Translations under genes and position numbers: made by a program
Source: an uncultured Clostridia bacterium
Lineage (GTDB): Bacteria > Bacillota > Clostridia > Christensenellales > Borkfalkiaceae
Assembly (NCBI GenBank): GCA_944363645.1
Contig: CALVUR010000001.1
Span: 310,001-374,000 of the forward strand
Length of the DNA: 64,000 nucleotides
Direction of reading: 5' to 3'
The notes under the pieces: generated by a model
Told to the model about the DNA's origin: nothing
Seen by the model: the letters and a program-made list of their open reading frames with translations, nothing else
The model's database searches: none
Shown here: positions 43,165 through 51,316 of the stretch, piece by piece
How positions within the stretch are numbered: the first letter of the stretch is position 1
Layout of the letters: the number at the start of each line of letters is the position of its first letter

Positions 43165-44079
43165 CTATTCAATAGGTGTTTCGATTGGCATATCTAAAAT
43201 CCAAGGATTGCTTAAGATTTTTTTCATCATTTTTATTGAGTTACCAAAATAAATACCATCGGCAATACGTTCGTCTATTGTAAAAGCCATGTCAATGGTG
43301 TTTTTCATTTCGTAAGTGCCGTCTTGATTAAATACGGGCGTTTTCTTCATTTCATTTATGATTAAAAAGAATGAGTTTGTGCCGTAATTTGTCAAGTGGT
43401 GATAATCGGCTTTCATCTTGATACTGCCCAAGTTTGAGATAAACACAGACGTGTAATATGGGTCATCTTTAGAAAGTGAGCGTGGTGTGATACCATGGTA
43501 GTCCCAGAAGTTTAAAATCCTTGTAACAAACTTTAATAAAAAGCGTGGAAGTTTTACAAGTTTTGTCATGATATCGGTTGAGCCGTCAATTTCGTTTTTG
43601 CGACGAACACTGAATACCCTATCACGAATTTTTGTGTAAAGTTCGTCAATAGGTACAGTTCCTTTTTTGCCTACCCTTAAAATGCAAAGGGCTTCTTCGG
43701 CGTTGTCGCTGAGCATTTTTTTGATTACGAACGCAAATGAGATCTCATTCCTTTCGTAAAGTCTATGACCTTGTATAAAGTAATTGAGTTTTGGCCTAAA
43801 ATAAATTACTTTTGCAAGTGCTGCTGTTATAAGATGGAAAAGCGTGTAATGATAACCATGCTCTTCATGTAAATCTTTGTTTTTTTCTTCCAAGTATTTT
43901 AACGCTTCTGTCATATCGAAGGTTTCGCAAAGGGATGCTTCGTTGTCTGCCCTATTTGGAATTAGATAAGGCATAAAGTGATGCATGGCATCGGCTTCTT
44001 TAACCCAACGACCATCCTTTCTGTCTTTACGATGCTTTTTGCGTTTTTCATTTGTAGTATCTTGCTTTGTTTTTGACAT
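43165..44079 (-). CDS. 2-oxoacid dehydrogenase E2-like acyltransferase without lipoyl domain
   Basis: The 304-residue protein is a stand-alone catalytic domain of the E2/chloramphenicol acetyltransferase fold: DMTEALKYLEEKN, YTLFHLITAALAKVIYFRPKLNYFI, VFISNLGSIKMKADYHHLTNYGTNSFFLIINE, then MAFTIDERIADGIYFG. The last block matches the catalytic site DHRVxDG, but His is replaced by Glu (DERIADG). The Lys-rich N-terminus replaces the usual lipoyl domain. Its neighbour is an acyl-CoA ligase, so a CoA-linked acyl transfer or binding role is likely, though the normal His base is missing. Confidence 0.75.
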   Translation of the reverse strand: MSKTKQDTTNEKRKKHRKDRKDGRWVKEADAMHHFMPYLIPNRADNEASLCETFDMTEALKYLEEKNKDLHEEHGYHYTLFHLITAALAKVIYFRPKLNYFIQGHRLYERNEISFAFVIKKMLSDNAEEALCILRVGKKGTVPIDELYTKIRDRVFSVRRKNEIDGSTDIMTKLVKLPRFLLKFVTRILNFWDYHGITPRSLSKDDPYYTSVFISNLGSIKMKADYHHLTNYGTNSFFLIINEMKKTPVFNQDGTYEMKNTIDMAFTIDERIADGIYFGNSIKMMKKILSNPWILDMPIETPIE

Positions 44080-44478
44080 ATTCCACCTAATTTTCTCTCA
44101 AATTTAGTATTTCATTTGTAATTATATTTCTTCACTAAACTATCGCAAACTTATTTAATTATAGCACTCGGCAATATATATGTCAAATAACTTTTTTAAA
44201 ATTAGTAAATTGATAAATTTTTAAGCATATTTTGCCAAAATTTAGCAATTTTTTTTAATTTTACCCCTTTTTAAGCACATTTTTTGTGAAAATCTGCAAC
44301 TTTTTTAAGCCTTTTTTGGGGAATTTTATATCAAAAATTTTATAGTTTAGCGGTTTTTTACACCAAAAAAATAAAAAAACGGGCTGTTTTTTACCCGCTT
44401 TTAACCTTATTTATTATTTATTTTTGCCATCACTTTTCAAAAAAATTTACTATCACTTTCAAAAAAACATTGTAAATT
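44080..44478. other. AT-rich intergenic stretch
   Basis: About 400 bp without a gene. It should hold the promoter of the acyltransferase gene. Only a weak hairpin at 44378-44401 is seen. Confidence 0.5.
44378..44401 (-). terminator. Weak terminator, probably of trmL
   Basis: Minus strand: GCGGG and CCCGT pair over a short loop and are followed by seven Ts. It lies about 78 bp after the trmL stop. Confidence 0.5.
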
Positions 44479-44976
44479 TCAACACTTTCTGCCGGTTAGT
44501 TCGCCTTCAGTCAAAAGCCCACCAAAGCCCGTTTGGCGTAAGGCTTCATATACAGCAAGGGCAACGGTGTTTGACAAGTTTAAAGACCTTGCTTCGCTTA
44601 TCATGGGAACACGGACAGTTTTATCATAATACTTTTCAAGCAAAAGTTCGTTTAAGCCGTGTGTTTCTTTACCAAAGACCAAAAAGTCGCCGTCTTTATA
44701 TTTGGCATCCGAATAAATCTTTTTACCTTTTGTAGAGAAAAAATAAAAGTTTGTGCCGTCATAAAATTTTTCGATAAGTTCTTCAATGCTGTCGTAATAT
44801 CTTATGTCAAGCAAGTGCCAATAATCAAGCCCTGCCCTTTTTAATTGCTTATCGGAAATTTCAAAACCTAAGGGGCGGACCAAATGCAAAGTTGAGCCTG
44901 TTGCAGAGCATGTCCTTGCAATATTGCCTGTGTTTTGTGGAATTTCAGGTTCTACTAAAACAATGTTAAACTTCAT
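44479..44976 (-). CDS. trmL: tRNA (cytidine(34)-2'-O)-methyltransferase
   Basis: TrmL methylates the ribose at wobble position 34 of tRNA-Leu. The SPOUT-fold protein has EPEIPQNTGNIARTC (about 10-24), FGKETHGL (about 100-107), RVPM and LNLSNTVALAVYEALRQTGF (about 130-149). I start at the ATG at 44976 (MKFNIVLVEPEIPQ) because AAAGGAAG precedes it; an ATG at 44997 would add seven residues. Length is then 165. It appears to be transcribed alone. Confidence 0.93.
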   Translation of the reverse strand: MKFNIVLVEPEIPQNTGNIARTCSATGSTLHLVRPLGFEISDKQLKRAGLDYWHLLDIRYYDSIEELIEKFYDGTNFYFFSTKGKKIYSDAKYKDGDFLVFGKETHGLNELLLEKYYDKTVRVPMISEARSLNLSNTVALAVYEALRQTGFGGLLTEGELTGRKC

Positions 44977-45249
44977 AAAAGTACTTCCTTTAAACAAAAA
45001 AATCGTAACATATCCAAACTTAAACCTGTTTAAGTGGGCATATGTATGCGGTTTTTTTGTTTTTATCTTGTTTGATTAAGTTTATAATTTTTTATTACTT
45101 CGCCTTTTTAACTTTAAGGCTTATATATTTTAATTTGGTGCTTGAATTTGCATAAACGGGCAAAAAAGTGGCTAAAACTCACACATGCTACCCATTAAAT
45201 GCAATTTTATATTATTTTTAAACATTAAAAATTTAATTAAAAATCACCG

Positions 45250-45891
45250 TTAAATGTTGGTGCAAGTTTTAATTGTGGCAATTTTTAAGTTGCGTTTTGT
45301 GTAAAGTTGGAATGTAGATTGAGCGTTTTCGCTGAAAAACCCGATACGTCCACGGCTTTCGCACGCCAAAACGCCATGCGTACCCGTTGAGATTATGGGC
45401 GTTGCGTACATATAACTTATTGACGGAATTAAACTTTTAACATTAAAATCGTAAATGTCTAAAAACAAGTTTAAGATAAGTTCACTTTCGCACATGACAA
45501 GCGATTTTATGGCATCGGGACAGATAATATCTTTTGAAACCAAAACGCCAATCTTGCCAAGTGTGGTTTTTATCACCTTATAACCAAATGACAAACTTTC
45601 TTTTTCGGTTGGAAAATTTGCATCGCAAATTGCCAAAAGTTTGCCACGTTCGAAAACGGCTACGCTACGTTTTTGCTGACCGTAATTATCGGTTTTTACC
45701 GCAACAAATATAGGGCTTGCAAATTTTTTAGAAAAATTACTTAAGGTAAGTAGATTTTGGTCTTGACCACTAAGTTCACGCTTAAAGTTTAAAGTTTTGT
45801 TTCGCCTTTCAATAAGTATTAGATCGGCATCAAAGTTTGTGCAATCTAAATTTAAACTGTCGCAAAAACACACATTGATTTTATCTTTCAT
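45250..45891 (-). CDS. Nitrilase-like protein lacking catalytic residues
   Basis: The 213-residue protein resembles the carbon-nitrogen hydrolase (nitrilase/amidase) fold in its central part: RSVAVFERGKLLAICDANFPTEKESLSFGYKVIKTTLGKIGVLVSKDIICPDAIKSL. In this family the nucleophile Cys follows GVxIC-x-D; here that position is Ser (LVSKD). The Lys-containing segment is also changed (CDANFP). It is shorter than the usual 260-300 residues. It may be a non-catalytic relative. It lies upstream of trmL and downstream of dusB on the same strand. The 273-bp gap to trmL shows no gene. Confidence 0.55.
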   Translation of the reverse strand: MKDKINVCFCDSLNLDCTNFDADLILIERRNKTLNFKRELSGQDQNLLTLSNFSKKFASPIFVAVKTDNYGQQKRSVAVFERGKLLAICDANFPTEKESLSFGYKVIKTTLGKIGVLVSKDIICPDAIKSLVMCESELILNLFLDIYDFNVKSLIPSISYMYATPIISTGTHGVLACESRGRIGFFSENAQSTFQLYTKRNLKIATIKTCTNI

Positions 45892-45947
45892 ACTACCTAT
45901 TTATGAAAGATTTTTTTAATATGTTAAACAATTTAAAATTTTTTAAA

Positions 45948-46886
45948 TTAAAGTTGTAACTCGTTTACAATTTGTTTTAACTGTTTTGTGCTTGTTGCCT
46001 CAAACGCCATAAGTTTATATTTCTTTGCATCCTTTACGCCAGCCAAGTATAGTGCCATTTGCTTACGCATGTTTATTGCCACAATATTGTCTGGGTAAAC
46101 TTGCAAAAGTAGGTCTATATGCCGTTTAATGATACTTTTTTTATCTTTTACAGGCTTATTTAAAATCTCGGAAAAAAGCCATGGGCGGTTAAGTGCGCCA
46201 CGTGCAAGCATAACACCCGCTGCGCCTGTATTTTCCATTAGCACATCGGCATCTTCTTTTGTGAACACACCGCCGTTTGCAATAACCGGGATGTTTACTG
46301 CGTTTACGACTTCGGCAATTTTATCGTAATAGGGCTGACCGCTGTAATAATCTTCACGATATCTGCCGTGAACGGTGATAAGTTTTGCACCGTTTTCATA
46401 AACGGCTTTTGCCAAATCTACCGCCAAATCTTTTTCATGCTCTATACCAAGTCGCATTTTTACGGTTACTTCTTTACCAGATTTTGAAACGGCGTTTACA
46501 AGTTTACCGGCTAAAGTTGGGTTTTCCATAAGTTTTGAGCCTTCGCCATTATTAAACACCTTTGGCACGGGACAACCCATATTGATATCGATAATATCAA
46601 AATCTTTTAAATCGTCGCTTTTTGCAGCCTTTTCTAAAACGTCTTCTTCACAGCCAAAAAGTTGGACTGCCTTTATGTAATCTAAGGGCGAACACCTAAG
46701 TAAATCTTTAGTTTTTTCGTTGTTATAGTTAAGCCCCTTTGCTGATACCATTTCGGTAAAGCAAAGCCCTGCGCCAAGTTCGTAACAGATTTGTCTAAAC
46801 GCAAAGTCCGTAAAGCCTGCAAGTGGGGCTAAAAAAACATTATTTTTGGTCGATAATCGACCTATAGACAGACTTTTAATTTCCAT
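45948..46886 (-). CDS. dus: tRNA-dihydrouridine synthase (DusB-like)
   Basis: This FMN enzyme reduces uridines in tRNA loops. The 312-residue protein has NNVFLAPLAGFTDFAFR, the catalytic Cys in DINMGCPVPKV (about 98-108), KMRLG and VHGRYREDYYSG. The first residues (MEIKSLSIGRLSTK) come from an IPE copy that overlaps the start region, where other family members have a different short strand. It overlaps the end of mazG by 11 bp and is co-translated with it. Confidence 0.93.
   Translation of the reverse strand: MEIKSLSIGRLSTKNNVFLAPLAGFTDFAFRQICYELGAGLCFTEMVSAKGLNYNNEKTKDLLRCSPLDYIKAVQLFGCEEDVLEKAAKSDDLKDFDIIDINMGCPVPKVFNNGEGSKLMENPTLAGKLVNAVSKSGKEVTVKMRLGIEHEKDLAVDLAKAVYENGAKLITVHGRYREDYYSGQPYYDKIAEVVNAVNIPVIANGGVFTKEDADVLMENTGAAGVMLARGALNRPWLFSEILNKPVKDKKSIIKRHIDLLLQVYPDNIVAINMRKQMALYLAGVKDAKKYKLMAFEATSTKQLKQIVNELQL
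46850..46877 (-). repeat. IPE copy 28, at the mazG-dus junction
   Basis: Alternative core CGATAATCGACCTATAG and arm ACAGACTTTT. It encodes residues 4-13 of Dus and ends at the mazG stop codon (46878-46876). Confidence 0.82.
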
Positions 46887-48255
46887 TGCGGTATTTCCAA
46901 AGTTCGGTTTCGGTTAAATTTTTGATGTCTTTGCCGTCATTTTTAACAGCATTTTCTACGCAAGAAAACTTTTTAATAAAGTTGTTTGTTGCGTTAGTAA
47001 TTATGTCTTCAGCGGACAAATTATAGTCTTTTATAAGGCTTATGCAAGCAAAAATCAAACTTTCGAAATCATCTTTTGTTGCCGTGTTTGATTTGATTTT
47101 AGTAATTGCATCTTCGACCATATTTTGACTAACTGTTTTATCAATTTTATAGTTATAGTCGTTTGCACGCTTGATAACTTTTTGACAGCGCATTGCCGCC
47201 GGGAAGTTTTTAGGCACGTCTTCTAAATACGCCGCTCCGCTTTGGTAATGCTTTTCAATTTGCTTGTTTTTAAGCCATAAATCGATAGCATCCTGGCTTG
47301 TCTTTGCGTTCTCACCGCCAAAAACGTGGGAATTACGCATTTTAACCTTGTTACAAATTTGAGTAAAAAGGTCGTTTTTGGTGCAGTATAAATCTTCTTC
47401 TAAAAAGTTGATATAAAACGCCATAACGAACAAAACGTCGCCTGTTTCTTCGCAAATTTTTTCGTCGTCGTCGGCATTTATTGCATCTAAAAGTTTATAG
47501 CCTTCTTCAATAATTGACTTACTTATCGACTTTTTATCTTGTTCCCAATGCCATGGGCAACCATTTTTTGAGCGAAGGTATTTTACCATATCGATAAGGT
47601 CGTCATAATTAAACCTTGTTTTGTCTTTTAAGTCGACTTTATCAATAACTAAAACAGTAGAATAATTGTAATTATCTAATGTATCAATCTCGTATAACGG
47701 CATCAAAAACTGCTGATAATCGACATATAGGCGGACTTTTTGCTCTTCACCGATAAAATCAAAAAGTTTTAACTTCCATTCTGAAGCCAAAATTTGATTA
47801 TCTAAATCGTAAATAATAAGTGGCAAAGATAAAGCGGAAAAACCATCTAAATTATAGGCAGATACCGCTTGATAATTTGAGCCAGAAAGCCCCGACATTG
47901 TTGCGTAATAAGAGCATTTTGAAACGCCTTCAAAAATAGTTACGTCCTTTATTTTTTGCAACAAAAATTTGGACGAAAAGTCCTCACTTACCGCACCATC
48001 GACAAGGTAACACACATCGCCATTTTTCAATAAGTCTTTAACGCTTTTTACGATATTTTTTGTAAGCGTATCAAAATTTTTTGATTTTTGGTATAAATGG
48101 TCTAATGTTTGATAGTTAATACCAAGTTCTTTTAAAACTTGTGCAGAGTTTGTATTTTCCGTCCTTAAAACCACTTGATTTGATTGTTTAATTTTTTCGT
48201 AAGCGGAGATTGACAAGTCCCCTTTTTTAACGCCTAAGCCGATTATGTTTAACAT
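46876..48255 (-). CDS. mazG: YabN-type fusion: tetrapyrrole-methylase-like and MazG domains
   Basis: The 459-residue protein joins an N-terminal SAM-dependent methylase-fold domain (MLNIIGLGVKKGDLS, about 1-215) to a C-terminal MazG nucleotide pyrophosphohydrolase (about 230-459, LRSKNGCPWHWEQDKKS). The second metal motif is EETGD, but the first, usually EExxE, reads EEGYK, so one metal-binding Glu is replaced by Lys. An IPE copy is read in frame between the domains (about 172-181, KVRLYVDYQQ). Gene order spoVT-spoVB-mazG matches yabM-yabN in Bacillus. Confidence 0.88.
   Translation of the reverse strand: MLNIIGLGVKKGDLSISAYEKIKQSNQVVLRTENTNSAQVLKELGINYQTLDHLYQKSKNFDTLTKNIVKSVKDLLKNGDVCYLVDGAVSEDFSSKFLLQKIKDVTIFEGVSKCSYYATMSGLSGSNYQAVSAYNLDGFSALSLPLIIYDLDNQILASEWKLKLFDFIGEEQKVRLYVDYQQFLMPLYEIDTLDNYNYSTVLVIDKVDLKDKTRFNYDDLIDMVKYLRSKNGCPWHWEQDKKSISKSIIEEGYKLLDAINADDDEKICEETGDVLFVMAFYINFLEEDLYCTKNDLFTQICNKVKMRNSHVFGGENAKTSQDAIDLWLKNKQIEKHYQSGAAYLEDVPKNFPAAMRCQKVIKRANDYNYKIDKTVSQNMVEDAITKIKSNTATKDDFESLIFACISLIKDYNLSAEDIITNATNNFIKKFSCVENAVKNDGKDIKNLTETELWKYRNGN
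47713..47741 (-). repeat. IPE copy 29, inside mazG
   Basis: Core TGATAATCGACATATAG and arm GCGGACTTTTT; read as KVRLYVDYQ. Confidence 0.82.
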
Positions 48256-48257
48256 TT

Positions 48258-49703
48258 TTACGCATTGCGTCCCAAAGTATCAATTTTTATGGGACGAGTT
48301 ATCCTATAAGTTTTCTCTTTAATAATATATACCAAATTGAAAAAACCCGCAACAAAATAACAACATATATCGGAAAAAGCAGTGCCGTAAATGTGAAAGT
48401 TGGGCTTTGAAACAAAAATAAGCGTAATAATTATTTTTGCAATCAGCCCCAAAAATAGCCCTATTGATGGGATGTAAAGTCTGTTTTTTGCAACTAAAAT
48501 AATTGACGTCGATTGCACGATTGGAAGTAGCACCACCGATAACGCACTTATTTTAAGTAACCTTATCGCAATCTGCTTTTCGCTTAAACTTAAAGTGCCG
48601 TACAATAAATTGATTGCAAAGTTTGAAAAAATTAGGGTAGCGACCGCACACAAAATGGATAAAACAACGGTGTATATTAAAATTTTGTCATCCTTTTCCC
48701 CTTTGGTTTTTGTGGCGACCGGAAGCCCAGCAACCGCCAAGCCGTAACAAAGGGCAACGGGCACGCCGATAATTGATTCTACCGCACCTTGATAGATGCC
48801 GTATAGACTTACCGCACTTTTAGTGTAACGGCTTAACAAATTGATAACCAGAAAACTGTCGCTTAACCTGCAAAGCGGAAGCATGATTGATGTAAGCGTT
48901 ATGGGAATAGTTACCTTAAAAATTTGCTTAAATGTGATATCATTTTCATTACTTTCGCCAAGACAAAAAGTGCCACCACCTACCACTTCGCCAGTCTTTA
49001 AATCGACAATTTTACCTATTTTAAGTAAACTATCATTTGCCGTTGCGCCCTTTAAATCATTTTTACTTTTTACACTTTTGAAATCAAACTTAAAAACATG
49101 CTTGTCCTTTTTAAGTGCGTAAACCACGATAAATGTAAGGGCGAAAACTTCGCTTATGGTAACGGCAAGGCAAGCGTAAAAGGCACCGCTTACCTTATCA
49201 TAAGCAAACAGTTTGATAAGTGTCAAGCCGAAAATCAATTTTACAACCTGCTCTATCACCTGACTAATGCCGGTGGGTTTCATATCGCATTTACCTTGAA
49301 AATAGCCACGCAAAACTGACAAAAGTGAAACGATAAAAACGGACGGCGAAATGGCGATATAACCGAGTTTTGCCATGGGGTTGCCTTGCAAATTTGAGAT
49401 AAATTTTGCGCTTAAAACCATAACGATTGTTGCCAAAATTGAAATGCTTCCAAAGGCGATAACCGACTTATAGACCACTTTTTTGGCGTTTTTGCCTTCT
49501 GCAATCAGTTTTGCAATGCTGTTGGGGATGCCCGTTGAGGAAAGCGTTAAAAGCATAGAATAAAAGGGAAACACCGTTTGGTATATCCCTATTCCCTCTG
49601 TGCCTAATAAATTTGTAAGCGGTATGCGGTAAAATGCGCCGATGATTTTTGTAACGAGTGCGCACACAGCCAAAATAAAACCGCCTTTTAAAATTGAATT
49701 CAT
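48258..49703 (-). CDS. spoVB: SpoVB/MurJ-like polysaccharide flippase
   Basis: The 481-residue membrane protein has 12-14 hydrophobic helices of the MOP/MATE exporter fold and the typical start (MNSILKGGFILAVCALVTKIIGAFYRIPLTNLLGTEGIGIYQ). SpoVB proteins move lipid-linked cell-wall precursors and are needed for the spore cortex. An IPE copy is read in frame in the loop after helix 2 (about residues 74-83, KKVVYKSVIAFG). It overlaps spoVT by 4 bp and precedes mazG by 2 bp. Confidence 0.88.
   Translation of the reverse strand: MNSILKGGFILAVCALVTKIIGAFYRIPLTNLLGTEGIGIYQTVFPFYSMLLTLSSTGIPNSIAKLIAEGKNAKKVVYKSVIAFGSISILATIVMVLSAKFISNLQGNPMAKLGYIAISPSVFIVSLLSVLRGYFQGKCDMKPTGISQVIEQVVKLIFGLTLIKLFAYDKVSGAFYACLAVTISEVFALTFIVVYALKKDKHVFKFDFKSVKSKNDLKGATANDSLLKIGKIVDLKTGEVVGGGTFCLGESNENDITFKQIFKVTIPITLTSIMLPLCRLSDSFLVINLLSRYTKSAVSLYGIYQGAVESIIGVPVALCYGLAVAGLPVATKTKGEKDDKILIYTVVLSILCAVATLIFSNFAINLLYGTLSLSEKQIAIRLLKISALSVVLLPIVQSTSIILVAKNRLYIPSIGLFLGLIAKIIITLIFVSKPNFHIYGTAFSDICCYFVAGFFNLVYIIKEKTYRITRPIKIDTLGRNA
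49455..49484 (-). repeat. IPE copy 30, inside spoVB
   Basis: Core CGATAACCGACTTATAG with arm ACCACTTTTTT; read as KKVVYKSVIA. Confidence 0.8.
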
Positions 49704-50230
49704 ACCCGTGCCAAAAAGTCAATACAAAACGATGCGAGCGCAATAACTTTTGAATCGACTTCTCTGTCAATAGAAATTAAAATTAAACCGCCGTATAAGT
49801 CGCCTTGAGAGATTATTGGCATGATAAGTTGATACTTATAATTTTGACTATCTAAATCGGTAATTGTCACCTTTTGTCCGTTTTGGTTGTCGCAAATGAT
49901 TGTTTTGCGTGATTTTAATGATGAAAGTAAATCGTCGCAAATCAACTTACCATCAAACTCACGTGAAAGCGAGCCTTTTTGCCCGATAATTTTATCGGTA
50001 TCGCAAATTAAAACGGACATTTGTGTGTTGTCATACAAACTGTCGATAACGCACTTTGTGTAATTTTGTATTGCACCAAGTGGCGAATATTTGCGAAGTA
50101 AAAGTTCGTCATGCTCGGTAAAAATTTCCAACGGATCGCCTTCAGCAATGCGCAAAGTCTTTCTTATCTCTTTAGGGATAACCACCCGACCTAACTCATC
50201 AATTCTACGAATAATACCTGTTTCTTTCAT
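49700..50230 (-). CDS. spoVT: Stage V sporulation protein T
   Basis: SpoVT is a forespore transcription regulator. The 176-residue protein has an N-terminal AbrB/SpoVT swapped-hairpin DNA-binding domain (MKETGIIRRIDELGRVVIPKEIRKTLRI) and a C-terminal GAF-like domain (about 55-176). Length and sequence are typical. It heads the spoVT-spoVB-mazG-dus operon. A strong ribosome-binding site (GGAGG) precedes the ATG. Confidence 0.96.
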   Translation of the reverse strand: MKETGIIRRIDELGRVVIPKEIRKTLRIAEGDPLEIFTEHDELLLRKYSPLGAIQNYTKCVIDSLYDNTQMSVLICDTDKIIGQKGSLSREFDGKLICDDLLSSLKSRKTIICDNQNGQKVTITDLDSQNYKYQLIMPIISQGDLYGGLILISIDREVDSKVIALASFCIDFLARV

Positions 50231-50296
50231 ATTACCTCCTTAAAAATATAGTCTGTAATACGAATTAAATTATGTAAAAATAGCGTAAATTTTGGT

Positions 50297-50332
50297 AAAA
50301 AGTGGGGCTATAAGCCAGTTATCGCCACTTTT
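50297..50332 (+). repeat. IPE copy 31, 3' of cwlD
   Basis: AAAAAGTGGGG, core CTATAAGCCAGTTATCG, arm CCACTTTT; 13 bp after the cwlD stop, upstream of spoVT. Confidence 0.9.
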
Positions 50333-50344
50333 CAAATTTTTTAA

Positions 50345-51031
50345 TCAAATTTTTTCATTATATAAATAACAAATTACGCCATAATAAATAGAGTGCGCAA
50401 GTTTGTTGCGATAACTATCTGTTGTAAGCAATTTTTCGTCCAAAGGATTAGATAAAAAACCACATTCCACAATGATTGCTGGGCACGTCAAGTTGTTTAA
50501 TAAATAATAGTCGCCCGCAAGTGGTTCGCAAATTCTAACACTTTCTTCCATACCGTTTAAGTTGTCTTGCACAAGTTTGGCAAGTTTTTTACTTTGCTCG
50601 CTTTTGGGGTTATAAAAAACTTGTGCGCCACGTCTATTTTCGTCGGCGTAATTGTTCATGTGGATGGAAATAAAAATATCGGCGTTTACACTTTTAGCAA
50701 TTTGAACACGCTTTTTTAAATCTCTTTCTTTAAAGCCCTTGCTAATCGTGCCGTAAAGCCCCACATCTTGGGTGCGAGTAAGCACGCAGTTTACACCTTC
50801 TGCGTAAAAATTGTCGTAAAGGTTTTTAGATAGGTATAAATTCAAGTTTGATTCCTTTTCCTTAGTAGTTGCGCCTAAAACGCCGGGATCAATACCGCCA
50901 TGACCGGGATCTATAACCACCGTAAAACCACTTTTTGCCGTTTGGTAAATTTTACCATTTAAAAAGAAAAAATTCATCACAAAAAGGCTAAACATCAACG
51001 CAAAAGTTACTAACACAAATTTTTTACCCAC
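50345..51031 (-). CDS. cwlD: N-acetylmuramoyl-L-alanine amidase CwlD
   Basis: CwlD trims peptides during formation of muramic delta-lactam in the spore cortex. The 228-residue protein has an N-terminal membrane/signal segment and the Amidase_3 zinc site: DPGHGGIDPG (about 42-51), the Glu in KEKESNLN, HMNNYAD and the catalytic Glu in IIVECGFLSNP. Length fits CwlD. It is upstream of spoVT on the same strand. A cluster of DnaA boxes lies immediately upstream of its start. Confidence 0.9.
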   Translation of the reverse strand: MGKKFVLVTFALMFSLFVMNFFFLNGKIYQTAKSGFTVVIDPGHGGIDPGVLGATTKEKESNLNLYLSKNLYDNFYAEGVNCVLTRTQDVGLYGTISKGFKERDLKKRVQIAKSVNADIFISIHMNNYADENRRGAQVFYNPKSEQSKKLAKLVQDNLNGMEESVRICEPLAGDYYLLNNLTCPAIIVECGFLSNPLDEKLLTTDSYRNKLAHSIYYGVICYLYNEKI

Positions 51032-51052
51032 AAAGCCCCCTTTTAGCCCATG

Positions 51053-51123
51053 TTATCCACAATTTTGGGCATTTTAAACTTAGATTGTGGATAACTTACC
51101 CGAGTTATCCACAGTTATCCACA
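51053..51123. promoter_or_regulatory. Cluster of four perfect DnaA boxes
   Basis: TTATCCACA occurs at 51053-51061, 51105-51113 and 51115-51123 on the plus strand and at 51086-51094 on the minus strand. An AT-rich tract follows to 51310. The cluster lies between cwlD and the divergent patatin gene. Confidence 0.85.
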
Positions 51124-51270
51124 TTTTTTAACACATTTAAAATCAAAGTTAAACTGATAAATTTTATGTAAACCAAACAAAATTTATGCTTTTTGCAAAG
51201 ATTTATAGGCGAATAATTTAGATATCTTAAAAATTGCGATAAAAAGCCACATTTAATGTTGTCAATATTT

Positions 51271-51310
51271 TTTGTAAATTGTTTACAAATTTTTTAAAAT
51301 TTAGTATAAT
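51271..51310 (+). promoter_or_regulatory. Promoter of the patatin gene, with inverted repeat
   Basis: -35 TTTACA (51282-51287), 17 bp, -10 TATAAT (51305-51310). The -10 ends 6 bp before the ATG at 51317, so the mRNA should start at or near the initiation codon (leaderless). A perfect inverted repeat TTTGTAAA-TTG-TTTACAAA (51271-51289) covers the -35 and could be an operator. Confidence 0.7.
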
Positions 51311-51316
51311 AAACGT

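Noticed and set aside
51053..51310. Chromosomal origin of replication
   Set aside because: DnaA boxes are present, but genes on both sides are mainly on the same strand and no dnaA, dnaN or rpmH is nearby.
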